NCBI GenBank assembly: GCA_964407525.1
Contig: CAYOWC010000045.1
Location: 1 to 23,042, forward strand
Origin: DUZB01 sp964407525
GTDB lineage: Bacteria > Desulfobacterota > DSM-4660 > Desulfatiglandales > Desulfatiglandaceae
Length of the DNA stretch: 23,042 bases
Direction of reading: 5' to 3'
Shown here: piece by piece, positions 8,279-16,311 of the stretch
How the letters are laid out: each line of letters opens with the position of its first letter
How positions within the stretch are numbered: the stretch's first letter is position 1
Translations under genes and position numbers: made by a program
The notes under the pieces: model-generated
Seen by the model: the letters and a program-made list of their open reading frames with translations, nothing else
What the model was told of the DNA's origin: nothing
Databases searched by the model: none

Positions 8279-9461
8279 TAAAGATTATAGCGTTCGACAA
8301 CTTCTTGAAATGGGGGCATGCACCAACTGCCAGATCTGTGCAGATGTGTGCCCTGCCGTATCCGCATCAGGAAACGGAGAGCTTTCTGCGATCTATCGCA
8401 TGAAAGGCCTGAAAAAAGTATTGAACAGCAGGATGGGACTGCTTCAAAGACTGCTTGGCAGAAAAGCAAAACCGTCCGAAGAAGACCTGAGGGATTTCAG
8501 TAATACCGTATTCAGCTGCACCCTCTGCGGGAACTGTCAGGAAGTATGCCCCGTAGGCATTCATTTGAAAGATCTGTGGGTTTCCCTGCGGCAGGACCTG
8601 GTTCATTCCAACTGCTATCCTGCTAAAATAAACATGATCAGGAACAACCTTGAAGAAAGTAAGAACGTCTTCGACGAAGACAATGAAGAAAGGGCGGACT
8701 GGGTCGAAGACATGCGCGACCCGCCTGAGAACGGATATATAAAAGATCGAGCCGAACTGGTCTATTTTACTGGGTGTACCGCAGCTTATTTCCCAGTAGC
8801 ACAAAAGATCCCGATTGCCCTGGCAGAGGTTCTGGATGCTTCAGGAGTAGACTTCACCCTGTTAGGCGAAGAAGAGTGGTGTTGTGGATTCCCCATGATA
8901 GGAGCAGGAATCAAAGATATGTTCGAACCTTTTAAAGAGCATAATCTTGAAGCCGTAAGGGAAAAGGGGGCAAAAAAAGTGGTCTTTGCCTGTCCCTCCT
9001 GCTACCAGATGTGGCGGGAACACTATCCCCATGAGTTTGAAATCGCCCATGCAACCCAGTTCCTCAATCAATTGATAAAAAGCAATCGTATCCCATTAGA
9101 AACGCTGCCCCTCACCGTAACCTACCATGATCCGTGCGATCTGGGGCGAGGAGCCCGGGTATTTGATGAACCAAGGGAGATCATCCGTTCAATCCCCGGC
9201 GTCAAGCTGGTCGAACTTTCGCGAATCCGCGAAGACTGTCAGTGTTGCGGTGGAGGAGGAAATCTTGAAATGATTGATGCCGGTCTTTCTGCGGAAATTG
9301 CCAAGCAAAAAATAGAAGACGTCATAGCCACCGGAGCACAAGCCGTAGTCACTTCGTGCCAACAGTGTGTGAGAACCATGCTGACTTACGTGCGGAGGAA
9401 TAAAGTCCCCTTAGAAGTGATGGACATAGCCCAGCTTGTAAACCGAGCACTAAAAAAATAG
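8265..9461 (+). CDS. HdrD-like Fe-S protein with two CCG domains
   Basis: A 398-residue protein with two [4Fe-4S] motifs (C19, C22, C25, C29 and C85, C88, C91, C95) and two complete CCG domains: C171, CC206-207, C243, C246, then C291, C325 with CC327-328, C365, C368. This is the HdrD / DsrK layout. In methanogens HdrD reduces the CoM-CoB heterodisulfide; in sulfate reducers DsrK handles DsrC trisulfide or disulfide. Here the obvious candidate disulfide partner is the lipoyl protein, whose gene overlaps it by 14 bases. ATG at 8265 is the best start, since the upstream GTG at 8217 lies far inside the lipoyl gene, but no strong ribosome binding site precedes it, and translational coupling is likely. 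It ends the cluster. Confidence 0.87.
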   Translation: MQKNNKDYSVRQLLEMGACTNCQICADVCPAVSASGNGELSAIYRMKGLKKVLNSRMGLLQRLLGRKAKPSEEDLRDFSNTVFSCTLCGNCQEVCPVGIHLKDLWVSLRQDLVHSNCYPAKINMIRNNLEESKNVFDEDNEERADWVEDMRDPPENGYIKDRAELVYFTGCTAAYFPVAQKIPIALAEVLDASGVDFTLLGEEEWCCGFPMIGAGIKDMFEPFKEHNLEAVREKGAKKVVFACPSCYQMWREHYPHEFEIAHATQFLNQLIKSNRIPLETLPLTVTYHDPCDLGRGARVFDEPREIIRSIPGVKLVELSRIREDCQCCGGGGNLEMIDAGLSAEIAKQKIEDVIATGAQAVVTSCQQCVRTMLTYVRRNKVPLEVMDIAQLVNRALKK

Positions 9462-9493
9462 TCAGCATAAAAATAATTTTCATCCGTAATTGA

Positions 9494-10087
9494 ATGATGC
9501 CTACCATGGAAAAAAATCTTGTCACCATCTGCGTATTCGCTTTTTTCTTTCTTCTGATTCCGGGCCAAGTAAATGGGGAAACTTTGGAGAGGAAACATTT
9601 TGACTCCCCATCTCTTCAGGACGTCCTCAAGCAGAAGCAGTGGAAATCGACTACATTTGCAGAAAAAGCCCCGGGGAAACCCCATGGCTCTCGGAAAAAA
9701 AAAGAACCTGTAGATTCCCAAGAAATAATAGTTGAAGGAATCGACTTCAAAGTGGACAAATACGGTCCTGAGAAGATTCTGATTTATTTAAATCAATTCT
9801 ATCTACCAAAAATCTTCGCTATCCAGGGAGAAAAACCAAGAATCGTAATTGACATAAAAAATGTTTTTTTCTGGAAAAACAAACCGGTGATACAAGTTGA
9901 CGGTGTTTTTGTGAAAAAGATCAGAACTCACCTGCACTCCACTACCAAAAAACTTAGAATCGTGCTAGACCTGAATCCCTCCAAAAATTATGTGGCAGAC
10001 CAGAGTTTCTTTAAAAAAGATAATATTTTCTGCATTACAATTGGCGCTGAAAGAGAAAATAAAACAGAGACAGATCTCAAAAAGTAG
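9494..10087 (+). CDS. Exported AMIN-like domain protein
   Basis: A 197-residue protein with a signal peptide at about 1-28 (hydrophobic VTICVFAFFFLLIPG, probable cleavage after VNG). A basic linker follows (about 55-70), then residues about 75-185 form a beta-rich region with the pattern expected of an AMIN domain: RIVIDIKNVFFW, a KIRTHLHS segment, KLRIVLDLNPS. AMIN domains are known from periplasmic amidases and secretins, where they bind envelope components. No catalytic domain is attached here, so it may be an adaptor. Start could also be 9506; neither has a clear ribosome binding site. It lies 32 bases after the HdrD-like gene, so it may be read from the same transcript, but its function appears unrelated. 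Confidence 0.6.
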   Translation: MMPTMEKNLVTICVFAFFFLLIPGQVNGETLERKHFDSPSLQDVLKQKQWKSTTFAEKAPGKPHGSRKKKEPVDSQEIIVEGIDFKVDKYGPEKILIYLNQFYLPKIFAIQGEKPRIVIDIKNVFFWKNKPVIQVDGVFVKKIRTHLHSTTKKLRIVLDLNPSKNYVADQSFFKKDNIFCITIGAERENKTETDLKK

Positions 10088-10093
10088 TTTAGC

Positions 10094-10128
10094 CGTTCAC
10101 GGTTCACAGTTAACAGTTATCTGTTCAC
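10094..10128. repeat. Degenerate heptamer tandem repeat
   Basis: Five consecutive seven-base units fill this stretch: CGTTCAC, GGTTCAC, AGTTAAC, AGTTATC, TGTTCAC, consensus NGTTMAC. It sits in the spacer between the AMIN-like gene and the histidine kinase. There are no unique spacers, so it is not a CRISPR array. Confidence 0.7.
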
Positions 10129-10199
10129 GATTGAAAAACGGTGGACTGCGAACGGGCCTTAACTGTGTATGGAATATCTTTCTCCATCGTCCCAAAGGG

Positions 10200-10206
10200 A
10201 AGGAGG
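10200..10206 (+). promoter_or_regulatory. Ribosome binding site deciding the kinase start
   Basis: AAGGAGG lies six bases before ATG at 10213. An in-frame GTG-type start at 10141 would add 24 residues that begin next to the heptamer repeat and lack such a site. Confidence 0.75.
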
Positions 10207-10212
10207 CTATCA

Positions 10213-12879
10213 ATGACAAAAAAATATGACGGAATCTCCGGCATATTTACAGGAAGCGTAGAAAAAATAGCCTCGATCAGAATAATCGTCCCTGTTGCCC
10301 TCACGTTCCTTCTGTTTACACTAAGTGTTTTCCTTCTGTTCATCCCTTCCGTAGAAGAGCAGATGATAAACCAGAAACGAGACATGATTCGGAATCTCAC
10401 GGATACCGCATGGAGCCTTATCGCTCAATACGATCAGGATGTCAGAGAAGGAAAAATATCGTTAAAAGATGCTCAGGAACGCGTAATCAAAAGATTTTCC
10501 GGAATGCGCTACGGCCCTGAATTCAAGGATTATTTCTGGATTAATGACATGCATCCCGCCATGGTTATGCATCCTTACAGATCTGATCTCGTGGGGAAGG
10601 ATCTGACGGAATTCGAAGACCCGAAGGGGAAACGGATTTTTGTGGAAATGGTCAAAAAAGTCCAACGTGAAGGATCCGGATATGTGGACTATATGTGGCA
10701 GTGGAAAGATGCTCCAGATACGATTGTTCCAAAACTTTCTTATGTGAAAGGTTTTGAACCTTGGGGTTGGGTAATTGGAACAGGGGTTTACTTGGAAGAC
10801 CTCCATGAAGAAATCGGTGCCATCACAAAACGGCTTCTTCTTTTGTCCGGAGGACTTTTTCTCATCATTTTCGCCCTTTCATTTTACGTGGTAAGGGAAA
10901 CGATCCGTTTTGAAAATAAACGTCGAATCGTTGAAAAAGACCTGATGGAAAGCGAATCCAGGTTCCGAGTTCTTGGTGAAGATGCTCCATTCGGAATCTC
11001 CATTATGGATGGGAACATGCGTTTCGAGTATTTAAATCCCAACTTTACGGAAATATTCGGGTACACGATGGATGACATCCCAGATAAAAACAGCTGGTTT
11101 GAAAAAGCCTACCCCGACCAAGCCTATCGCAAAAGGGTGGCTTCAACCTGGGAACAGGATTCCGAAGAGAGTACCGGTTCTTCTGAAGTAAAGCCAAGAA
11201 TATTAACGGTTTGCTGCAAAAACGGTCAAGAAAAAATTATCCATTTCAGAGCCGTGCATCTCGAATCGAATAGGCAGTTGCTTACCTACGAGGACATCTC
11301 CGATCGTGCCAGTGCAGAAGACGCCCTCAAAAAAAGTGAACGAAAATTCATAGATCTCTATGAGGAATCCAAAAAATCAGAAGAGCTGTACCGTTCTCTT
11401 CTCCATTCATCCGCCGATGCCATCGTCGTTTACGACATGAACGGGCATACCCAATACGTGAGCCCTGTGTTCACACAGATCTTCGGATGGTCCCTTGAAG
11501 AGATTGAGGGAAAACATATCCCCTTTCTGCCGGAATCCGAAAAAGAAAAAACCATGAATCTCATCTTGGATCTGGTTGAGAAAGGGATTCCCTGTCGGGG
11601 CTTTCAGACGAAACGGTATACAAAAGATGGTCGAACTCTAAATGTCAGCATCAGTGCATCCAGGTATGTGGATCATGAAGAAAAACCTGCAGGAACGCTG
11701 GTTATCCTGAGGGATATCTCCGAAATGAAGGAACTTGAAGCACAGTTTCTGCAGGCGCAGAAAATGGAGTCCATCGGAACCCTCGCGGGAGGCGTTGCCC
11801 ACGATTTCAACAACCTGCTCATGGCCATCCAAGGCAATGCATCTTTATTGCTTATGGAAAAAAGCCAAAAACATCCCGACTATCTCTGGCTGAAAAAAAT
11901 AGAAAAATGCGTAATCGACGGAGCCAATCTCACGAGACAGATGCTGGGTTTTGCAAGGGGCGGAAAATATGCAGTGGAAACGACCAACATCAACACCCTC
12001 ATAGAAAACAGCCTGGATCTTTTTAGCAGCACAAAAAAGGAAATCTCGTTATTTTCTGAATACGAACCGGACCTTACGGCTTCAGATGTGGACAAAGGGC
12101 AGATCGAACAGGTACTGATGAACATGTATGTGAATGCTTCCCACGCCATGCCGGAAGGAGGAGAACTGCATCTAAGGACACAAAATGTCACCCTTGGCAC
12201 CAGTTTTACGGCTCCCTATAAGTCACAGCCGGGAAATTATGTAAGAATAGCCATTAGAGATACCGGTACAGGAATCATCCCTAAAAACCTTAAGCGGATA
12301 TTTGATCCATTTTTCACCACCAAGGAATTGGGGAGAGGAACCGGATTGGGTCTGGCGTCAGCTTATGGAATTGTGAGAAATCACAAGGGATTCATCACTG
12401 TTGAAAGTGAGACCGGCAAAGGAACGGAATTCTGCGTTTACCTGCCTGCCGCTTCCTCAACAAAATCTGTCCGTAGAGCAATCCCAAGAAACAAAGATAT
12501 TCTTGTTCAGGGAGAAGGAACAATCCTCTTGGTTGACGATGAGGAAATCATTCTGGAAGTGGGCGTACCAATTCTTGAAACATTGGGATACCAGGTAATC
12601 GTAGCAAAAAATGGGGAAGAGGCGTTGGAAACCTATCGTTTGAACGCCGGCAGGATTGTCCTGGTTATTCTTGACATGATCATGCCGGATATGAATGGAA
12701 GTGAGGTATTCGACAGGCTTAAAACCATGAATAACAGCGTGAAAGTGCTCCTTGCGAGCGGATACAGTATCGATGGTCCCGCAGCTGAAATCATGGCCCG
12801 GGGTTGCAGCGGGTTTATACAAAAGCCGTTTATCCCATCCAAATTATCGTCTCTTTTAAGAGACATCCTGGAGAAATAA
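10213..12879 (+). CDS. Cache-PAS-PAS hybrid sensor histidine kinase with receiver domain
   Basis: An 888-residue membrane sensor. TM1 is about 23-44, a periplasmic single-Cache domain about 48-205 (with FWINDMHPAMVMHP and the closing WGWVIGTGVYL), and TM2 about 208-226. Two PAS domains follow (about 248-365 and 392-508). The kinase core has phosphoacceptor H530 in GGVAHDFNNLL, N-box N637/N641, G1 box DTGTG (683-687), FDPFFTTK (697-704) and GRGTGLGLA. A C-terminal receiver domain has acidic D775/D776, phosphoacceptor D821 in LDMIMPDMNG, S849 and K871. It is thus a complete hybrid kinase, with no DNA-binding output, so it needs a separate phosphotransfer or response regulator not found here. 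Single-Cache domains of this kind often bind small carboxylates; a link with the nearby hydroxyacid cluster is possible but unproven. Confidence 0.93.
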   Translation: MTKKYDGISGIFTGSVEKIASIRIIVPVALTFLLFTLSVFLLFIPSVEEQMINQKRDMIRNLTDTAWSLIAQYDQDVREGKISLKDAQERVIKRFSGMRYGPEFKDYFWINDMHPAMVMHPYRSDLVGKDLTEFEDPKGKRIFVEMVKKVQREGSGYVDYMWQWKDAPDTIVPKLSYVKGFEPWGWVIGTGVYLEDLHEEIGAITKRLLLLSGGLFLIIFALSFYVVRETIRFENKRRIVEKDLMESESRFRVLGEDAPFGISIMDGNMRFEYLNPNFTEIFGYTMDDIPDKNSWFEKAYPDQAYRKRVASTWEQDSEESTGSSEVKPRILTVCCKNGQEKIIHFRAVHLESNRQLLTYEDISDRASAEDALKKSERKFIDLYEESKKSEELYRSLLHSSADAIVVYDMNGHTQYVSPVFTQIFGWSLEEIEGKHIPFLPESEKEKTMNLILDLVEKGIPCRGFQTKRYTKDGRTLNVSISASRYVDHEEKPAGTLVILRDISEMKELEAQFLQAQKMESIGTLAGGVAHDFNNLLMAIQGNASLLLMEKSQKHPDYLWLKKIEKCVIDGANLTRQMLGFARGGKYAVETTNINTLIENSLDLFSSTKKEISLFSEYEPDLTASDVDKGQIEQVLMNMYVNASHAMPEGGELHLRTQNVTLGTSFTAPYKSQPGNYVRIAIRDTGTGIIPKNLKRIFDPFFTTKELGRGTGLGLASAYGIVRNHKGFITVESETGKGTEFCVYLPAASSTKSVRRAIPRNKDILVQGEGTILLVDDEEIILEVGVPILETLGYQVIVAKNGEEALETYRLNAGRIVLVILDMIMPDMNGSEVFDRLKTMNNSVKVLLASGYSIDGPAAEIMARGCSGFIQKPFIPSKLSSLLRDILEK

Positions 12880-12889
12880 GGCATCAAAT

Positions 12890-15088
12890 ATGCAAACAGA
12901 CCTTCAAGGACAGATAGAAAAAATCACCTATAGCAACGATGAAAACGGCTTTACCATCGCGAAGCTGAAGGTACATGCCCAAAAGAATGCGGTAACGGTG
13001 GTGGGGAATCTTCCGGCACTGGCGCCTGGTGAAGAGTTGAAACTGAAAGGGGAATGGACGACCCACCCCAAATTCGGAGAACAGTTCAAAATAGCTCATT
13101 ATAAAACCACTGTTCCTGCATCGGTGTACGGCATCAAAAAGTATCTTGGATCGGGGATGATCAAAGGGATCGGACCCGTTATGGCTAAACGCATTGTCAA
13201 AAAATTCGGTGCCCAGACCCTTGATATTATCGAAAATGACATTAAAAAGCTGGAGCAGGTAGCGGGGATAAGCCACAAAAGGATCTCCATGATACGTACC
13301 GCCTGGATTGAGCAAAAGGAGATCCGGGACGTCATGGTTTTCCTCCAATCCCATGGTGTAGGCCCGGGATATGCAACGAAAATATTTAAGCGATACGGAA
13401 ATGGAACAATTCAAGTTGTTACCGCCAACCCTTACAGGCTGGCGACAGATATTTTCGGGATAGGCTTTGTAATTGCTGACAATATTGCCAAGAAGATGGG
13501 ATTTGACCAGAACTCCCCGTTACGTGTGGAAGCCGGTCTATTGTATGTTCTTCAACAACTTGCAGACGAAGGCAATGTTTACTACCCGCTTGACCCGCTT
13601 ATTGAAAAATGCAACGAAATTCTCAGTGTACAAAAAGATGTCGTCTTAAAAGCCATGGATTCAGCCGCCAGGGACAGAAAAATTGTAGTGGAAGACATGA
13701 TTACGGATTCTGACCTTAAAGGAGAAAAAGAAAGTGTAAGGACAGTCTATCTTTCCCGATATCACACTTCCGAAACCGGGGCGGCAAACCATCTGAAAGC
13801 CCTGTTAACATCCCCGAAAATGATCCGCAGAATTGACCCTGAAAAGGCTGTTTCCTGGGTTCAGGAACAGTTATCCATGACCCTTGCGGAAAATCAGATA
13901 CAGGCCATAAAAGGAGTTGCTCTCAACAAAGTACTGGCCATCACAGGAGGACCTGGAACAGGAAAAACCACGATCATCAATGCCATCCTGAAGATTTTCG
14001 CCCGCATGCATATCAGGATCATGCTGGCAGCCCCCACAGGGCGGGCTGCAAAAAGGATGACGGAAACCACCGGGTATGAAGCGAAAACCATTCACCGACT
14101 TCTGGAATACAGCATGCAGAATGGAGGTTTTCAAAAAAATGAATCAGAACAGCTTCACTGCGATTTACTGATTGTAGACGAAGCATCCATGATCGATACC
14201 ATCCTGCTCCATCATCTTCTTAAAGCCATCCCTCTGCAGGCAACTTTTGTTCTTGTGGGCGATGTAAATCAACTTCCCTCAGTAGGGGCGGGAAATGTGC
14301 TCAAAGATATCATAACCTCGGGAACCGTTCCGGTGGTTACGTTAGACACCATATTCCGACAGGCTAAAAACAGTCGCATTGTTGTGAATGCCCACAGAAT
14401 CAACGAGGGGCTTATTCCAGAAACCGAAAACACCGACCTAAAGAGCGATTTTTTCTTCATCGAGAAAGACGACCCTGAAACCGTCTTGAAAATCATCCTT
14501 GATCTGACCAGTGACCGAATTCCCAATCATTTCGGGCATAATCCCGTCAATGACATCCAGGTTATCACCCCCATGCACAAGGGCATTGTTGGTGCAGGCA
14601 ACCTTAACCTTGAGCTGCAGAGGCGATTAAATCCAGGGGAAGGGGGCGTCAGTCGCGGAAACAGAATTTTCCGAACAGGCGACAGGGTCATGCAAACAAA
14701 AAACAATTATGAAAAGGAAATTTTCAACGGAGATATGGGCAGGATAACTCAAATCGACCCAGAAAAAAGGGAAGTAATCATCTCCTTTGATGGACGGAAT
14801 ATCATCTTTGATTTCAGTGATATGGACGAAATCGTTCTTTCTTACGCAATCTCAGTTCACAAGTCGCAGGGATCTGAATTTCCGGTCATAATCATCCCTG
14901 TATTGACCCAGCACTATATTATGCTGCAGCGAAACCTTCTTTACACTGCCGTTACCAGAGGCAGAAAACTCGTGGTGCTTGTGGGAACCAGAAAAGCCAT
15001 TGCCATTGCCGTGAAAAACGACCGGATGAGGAAACGGTACACATTTCTTTCAGAAAGATTAAAGACTGCAAAAGGCATCTCCATCTGA
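12890..15088 (+). CDS. recD2: RecD2-type (RecD/TraA) SF1 DNA helicase
   Basis: A 732-residue helicase. The N-terminal region has an OB-like part (1-75) and helix-hairpin-helix segments such as IKGIGPVMAKRIVKKFG (91-107), which are typical of RecD2 and absent from RecBCD RecD. The motor shows Walker A GGPGTGKTT (353-361), APTGRAAKRM (381-390), Walker B VDEASM (429-434), GDVNQLPSVGAG (457-468), and the late motif SVHKSQGSEFP (655-665) with YTAVTRGRK (685-693). RecD2 is a 5'-3' DNA helicase thought to act in replication-fork repair outside RecBC. The start follows the kinase stop by 10 bases, so the two may share a transcript although no functional link is evident. Length fits the family. Confidence 0.94.
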   Translation: MQTDLQGQIEKITYSNDENGFTIAKLKVHAQKNAVTVVGNLPALAPGEELKLKGEWTTHPKFGEQFKIAHYKTTVPASVYGIKKYLGSGMIKGIGPVMAKRIVKKFGAQTLDIIENDIKKLEQVAGISHKRISMIRTAWIEQKEIRDVMVFLQSHGVGPGYATKIFKRYGNGTIQVVTANPYRLATDIFGIGFVIADNIAKKMGFDQNSPLRVEAGLLYVLQQLADEGNVYYPLDPLIEKCNEILSVQKDVVLKAMDSAARDRKIVVEDMITDSDLKGEKESVRTVYLSRYHTSETGAANHLKALLTSPKMIRRIDPEKAVSWVQEQLSMTLAENQIQAIKGVALNKVLAITGGPGTGKTTIINAILKIFARMHIRIMLAAPTGRAAKRMTETTGYEAKTIHRLLEYSMQNGGFQKNESEQLHCDLLIVDEASMIDTILLHHLLKAIPLQATFVLVGDVNQLPSVGAGNVLKDIITSGTVPVVTLDTIFRQAKNSRIVVNAHRINEGLIPETENTDLKSDFFFIEKDDPETVLKIILDLTSDRIPNHFGHNPVNDIQVITPMHKGIVGAGNLNLELQRRLNPGEGGVSRGNRIFRTGDRVMQTKNNYEKEIFNGDMGRITQIDPEKREVIISFDGRNIIFDFSDMDEIVLSYAISVHKSQGSEFPVIIIPVLTQHYIMLQRNLLYTAVTRGRKLVVLVGTRKAIAIAVKNDRMRKRYTFLSERLKTAKGISI

Positions 15089-15131
15089 AAAGAACGGTAC
15101 ACCGCCCACAAAACAGTTGATGAATTCGGGA

Positions 15132-15143
15132 TTCTTCGAAGAA
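15132..15143. repeat. Perfect 12-base palindrome
   Basis: TTCTTCGAAGAA is a perfect palindrome in the RecD2-to-TolQ spacer. It might be an operator, but no regulator gene is adjacent and no second copy was seen, so its role is unknown. Confidence 0.4.
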
Positions 15144-15199
15144 CATAAAAGCAGTTTATTCTTTTCCATAAGCACGGCATTTACTATTAGTAAGTTAAC

Positions 15200-15227
15200 T
15201 TTGCGAGCTTTGCGTCTTTGCGTGAGA
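15200..15227. repeat. Three direct copies of a CTTTGCG repeat
   Basis: Three near-tandem units (CTTTGCGAG, CTTTGCGT, CTTTGCGTGAG) lie just upstream of the TolQ/ExbB gene, about 45 bases before its start. The following TTTTGATTTATTGCGAGA is AT-rich and may belong to the same element. Confidence 0.55.
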
Positions 15228-15271
15228 TTTTGATTTATTGCGAGATTATTTATTTTTGAAAGGAAAACTTC

Positions 15272-15898
15272 ATGCTCGAAATTTTTCACAAAGGCGGATA
15301 TGTCATGTATCCGCTTCTGTTCTGTTCCCTCGTTGCCCTCACGGTAGTCATTGAACGAATCCTTTTCTGGATGAAAGAGGATATGAGGAGAGATCAAAAA
15401 CTTGTAGACAGAGTTCTGGAGCTTTGCCAGAAAGGCGACTGGGACGAAGTCAAAAAATCCGTAGCCGGCTCACGGGATTACATTATAAGAATCCTGATCA
15501 CGGGAATTCTCCATAGGGATTTTTCAATGATCAAGGCTATGGAATCAGCAGCCGCGGAAGAAATAAAAAGGATGCGTCGATATATGACAGTCCTGGATAC
15601 CATGATTACAGTGGCGCCTCTTCTCGGAATTTTCGGGACAGTAATCGGAATCATCTCCTCCTTCGATCTTCTTGGAAGCAGCGGAATTGAACATCCTCAG
15701 GCCGTAACAGCAGGCATTGCACAAGCACTCATCACAACTGCAGCGGGTCTTGGCATTGCCATCTTTTCCGTTTTTCCCTATAATTATTTCAACTCACGAG
15801 TGCAAAGCGCCGTGATAAGCATCGAAAGATACGCAACCAGCCTTGAAATCGTCTATGAAAAACTGGCAAAGGATTCCTGTGACGAGAAAGACAAATAA
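15272..15898 (+). CDS. MotA/TolQ/ExbB proton-channel family protein
   Basis: A 208-residue inner-membrane protein with three predicted helices (about 12-34, 107-130, 148-170). The conserved family segments are APLLGIFGTVIGII (115-128) and GIAQALITTAAGLGIAI (148-164), which in ExbB/TolQ line the proton path. It forms the motor stator with the ExbD/TolR protein encoded two bases downstream, and with TonB after that, giving a complete ExbB-ExbD-TonB order. An AAAGGA precedes the start. Assigning ExbB rather than TolQ rests on the adjacent TonB, since no tolA, tolB or pal is in the window. Confidence 0.9.
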   Translation: MLEIFHKGGYVMYPLLFCSLVALTVVIERILFWMKEDMRRDQKLVDRVLELCQKGDWDEVKKSVAGSRDYIIRILITGILHRDFSMIKAMESAAAEEIKRMRRYMTVLDTMITVAPLLGIFGTVIGIISSFDLLGSSGIEHPQAVTAGIAQALITTAAGLGIAIFSVFPYNYFNSRVQSAVISIERYATSLEIVYEKLAKDSCDEKDK

Positions 15899-15900
15899 CC

Positions 15901-16311
15901 ATGAAAATTAATTTCGACTCCGGAAAGCAAGCCAGGATAGAAATGCTGCCTCTCATTGATATTGTATTTCTCCTCCTGGTGTTCTTTATTTACGCCATGC
16001 TTTCAATGGCGGTTCACAAGGCGCTTCCAGTAAAACTTCCAGGGTCAAGTACCGCCAAAATTGACAAACAGGCCATTCTTTCCGTAACCGTGGATGCAAA
16101 AGGAAATATTTATATTGACAAAGAGCCTGTGCCACTCCAGTCACTTTCAGCCTTTCTTGAAGTAAAGGCATCCAGAACCAAGGATGCAGGTGTTTTACTT
16201 TTCGCCGACAAAAACCTTCCATACCAGGAGCTTTTCCGTGTTCTCGATCAGATAAACCTGGCGGGTATCGATCAGGTATCCCTCGAAGCTGAGACGGATT
16301 ACAAGAAGTGA
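15901..16311 (+). CDS. ExbD/TolR family biopolymer transport protein
   Basis: A 136-residue protein with a short cytoplasmic N-terminus, one membrane helix at about 17-38 and a periplasmic domain. The essential membrane aspartate is D20 in MLPLIDIVFLLLVFF, the classic ExbD/TolR motif that carries protons. It starts two bases after the preceding stator gene, and its stop overlaps the start of the TonB gene (GTGA), so the three are surely one operon and translationally coupled. Length is normal for the family. Confidence 0.91.
   Translation: MKINFDSGKQARIEMLPLIDIVFLLLVFFIYAMLSMAVHKALPVKLPGSSTAKIDKQAILSVTVDAKGNIYIDKEPVPLQSLSAFLEVKASRTKDAGVLLFADKNLPYQELFRVLDQINLAGIDQVSLEAETDYKK

Noticed and set aside
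10094..10128. CRISPR array
   Set aside because: Units are seven bases with no spacers and there are no cas genes.
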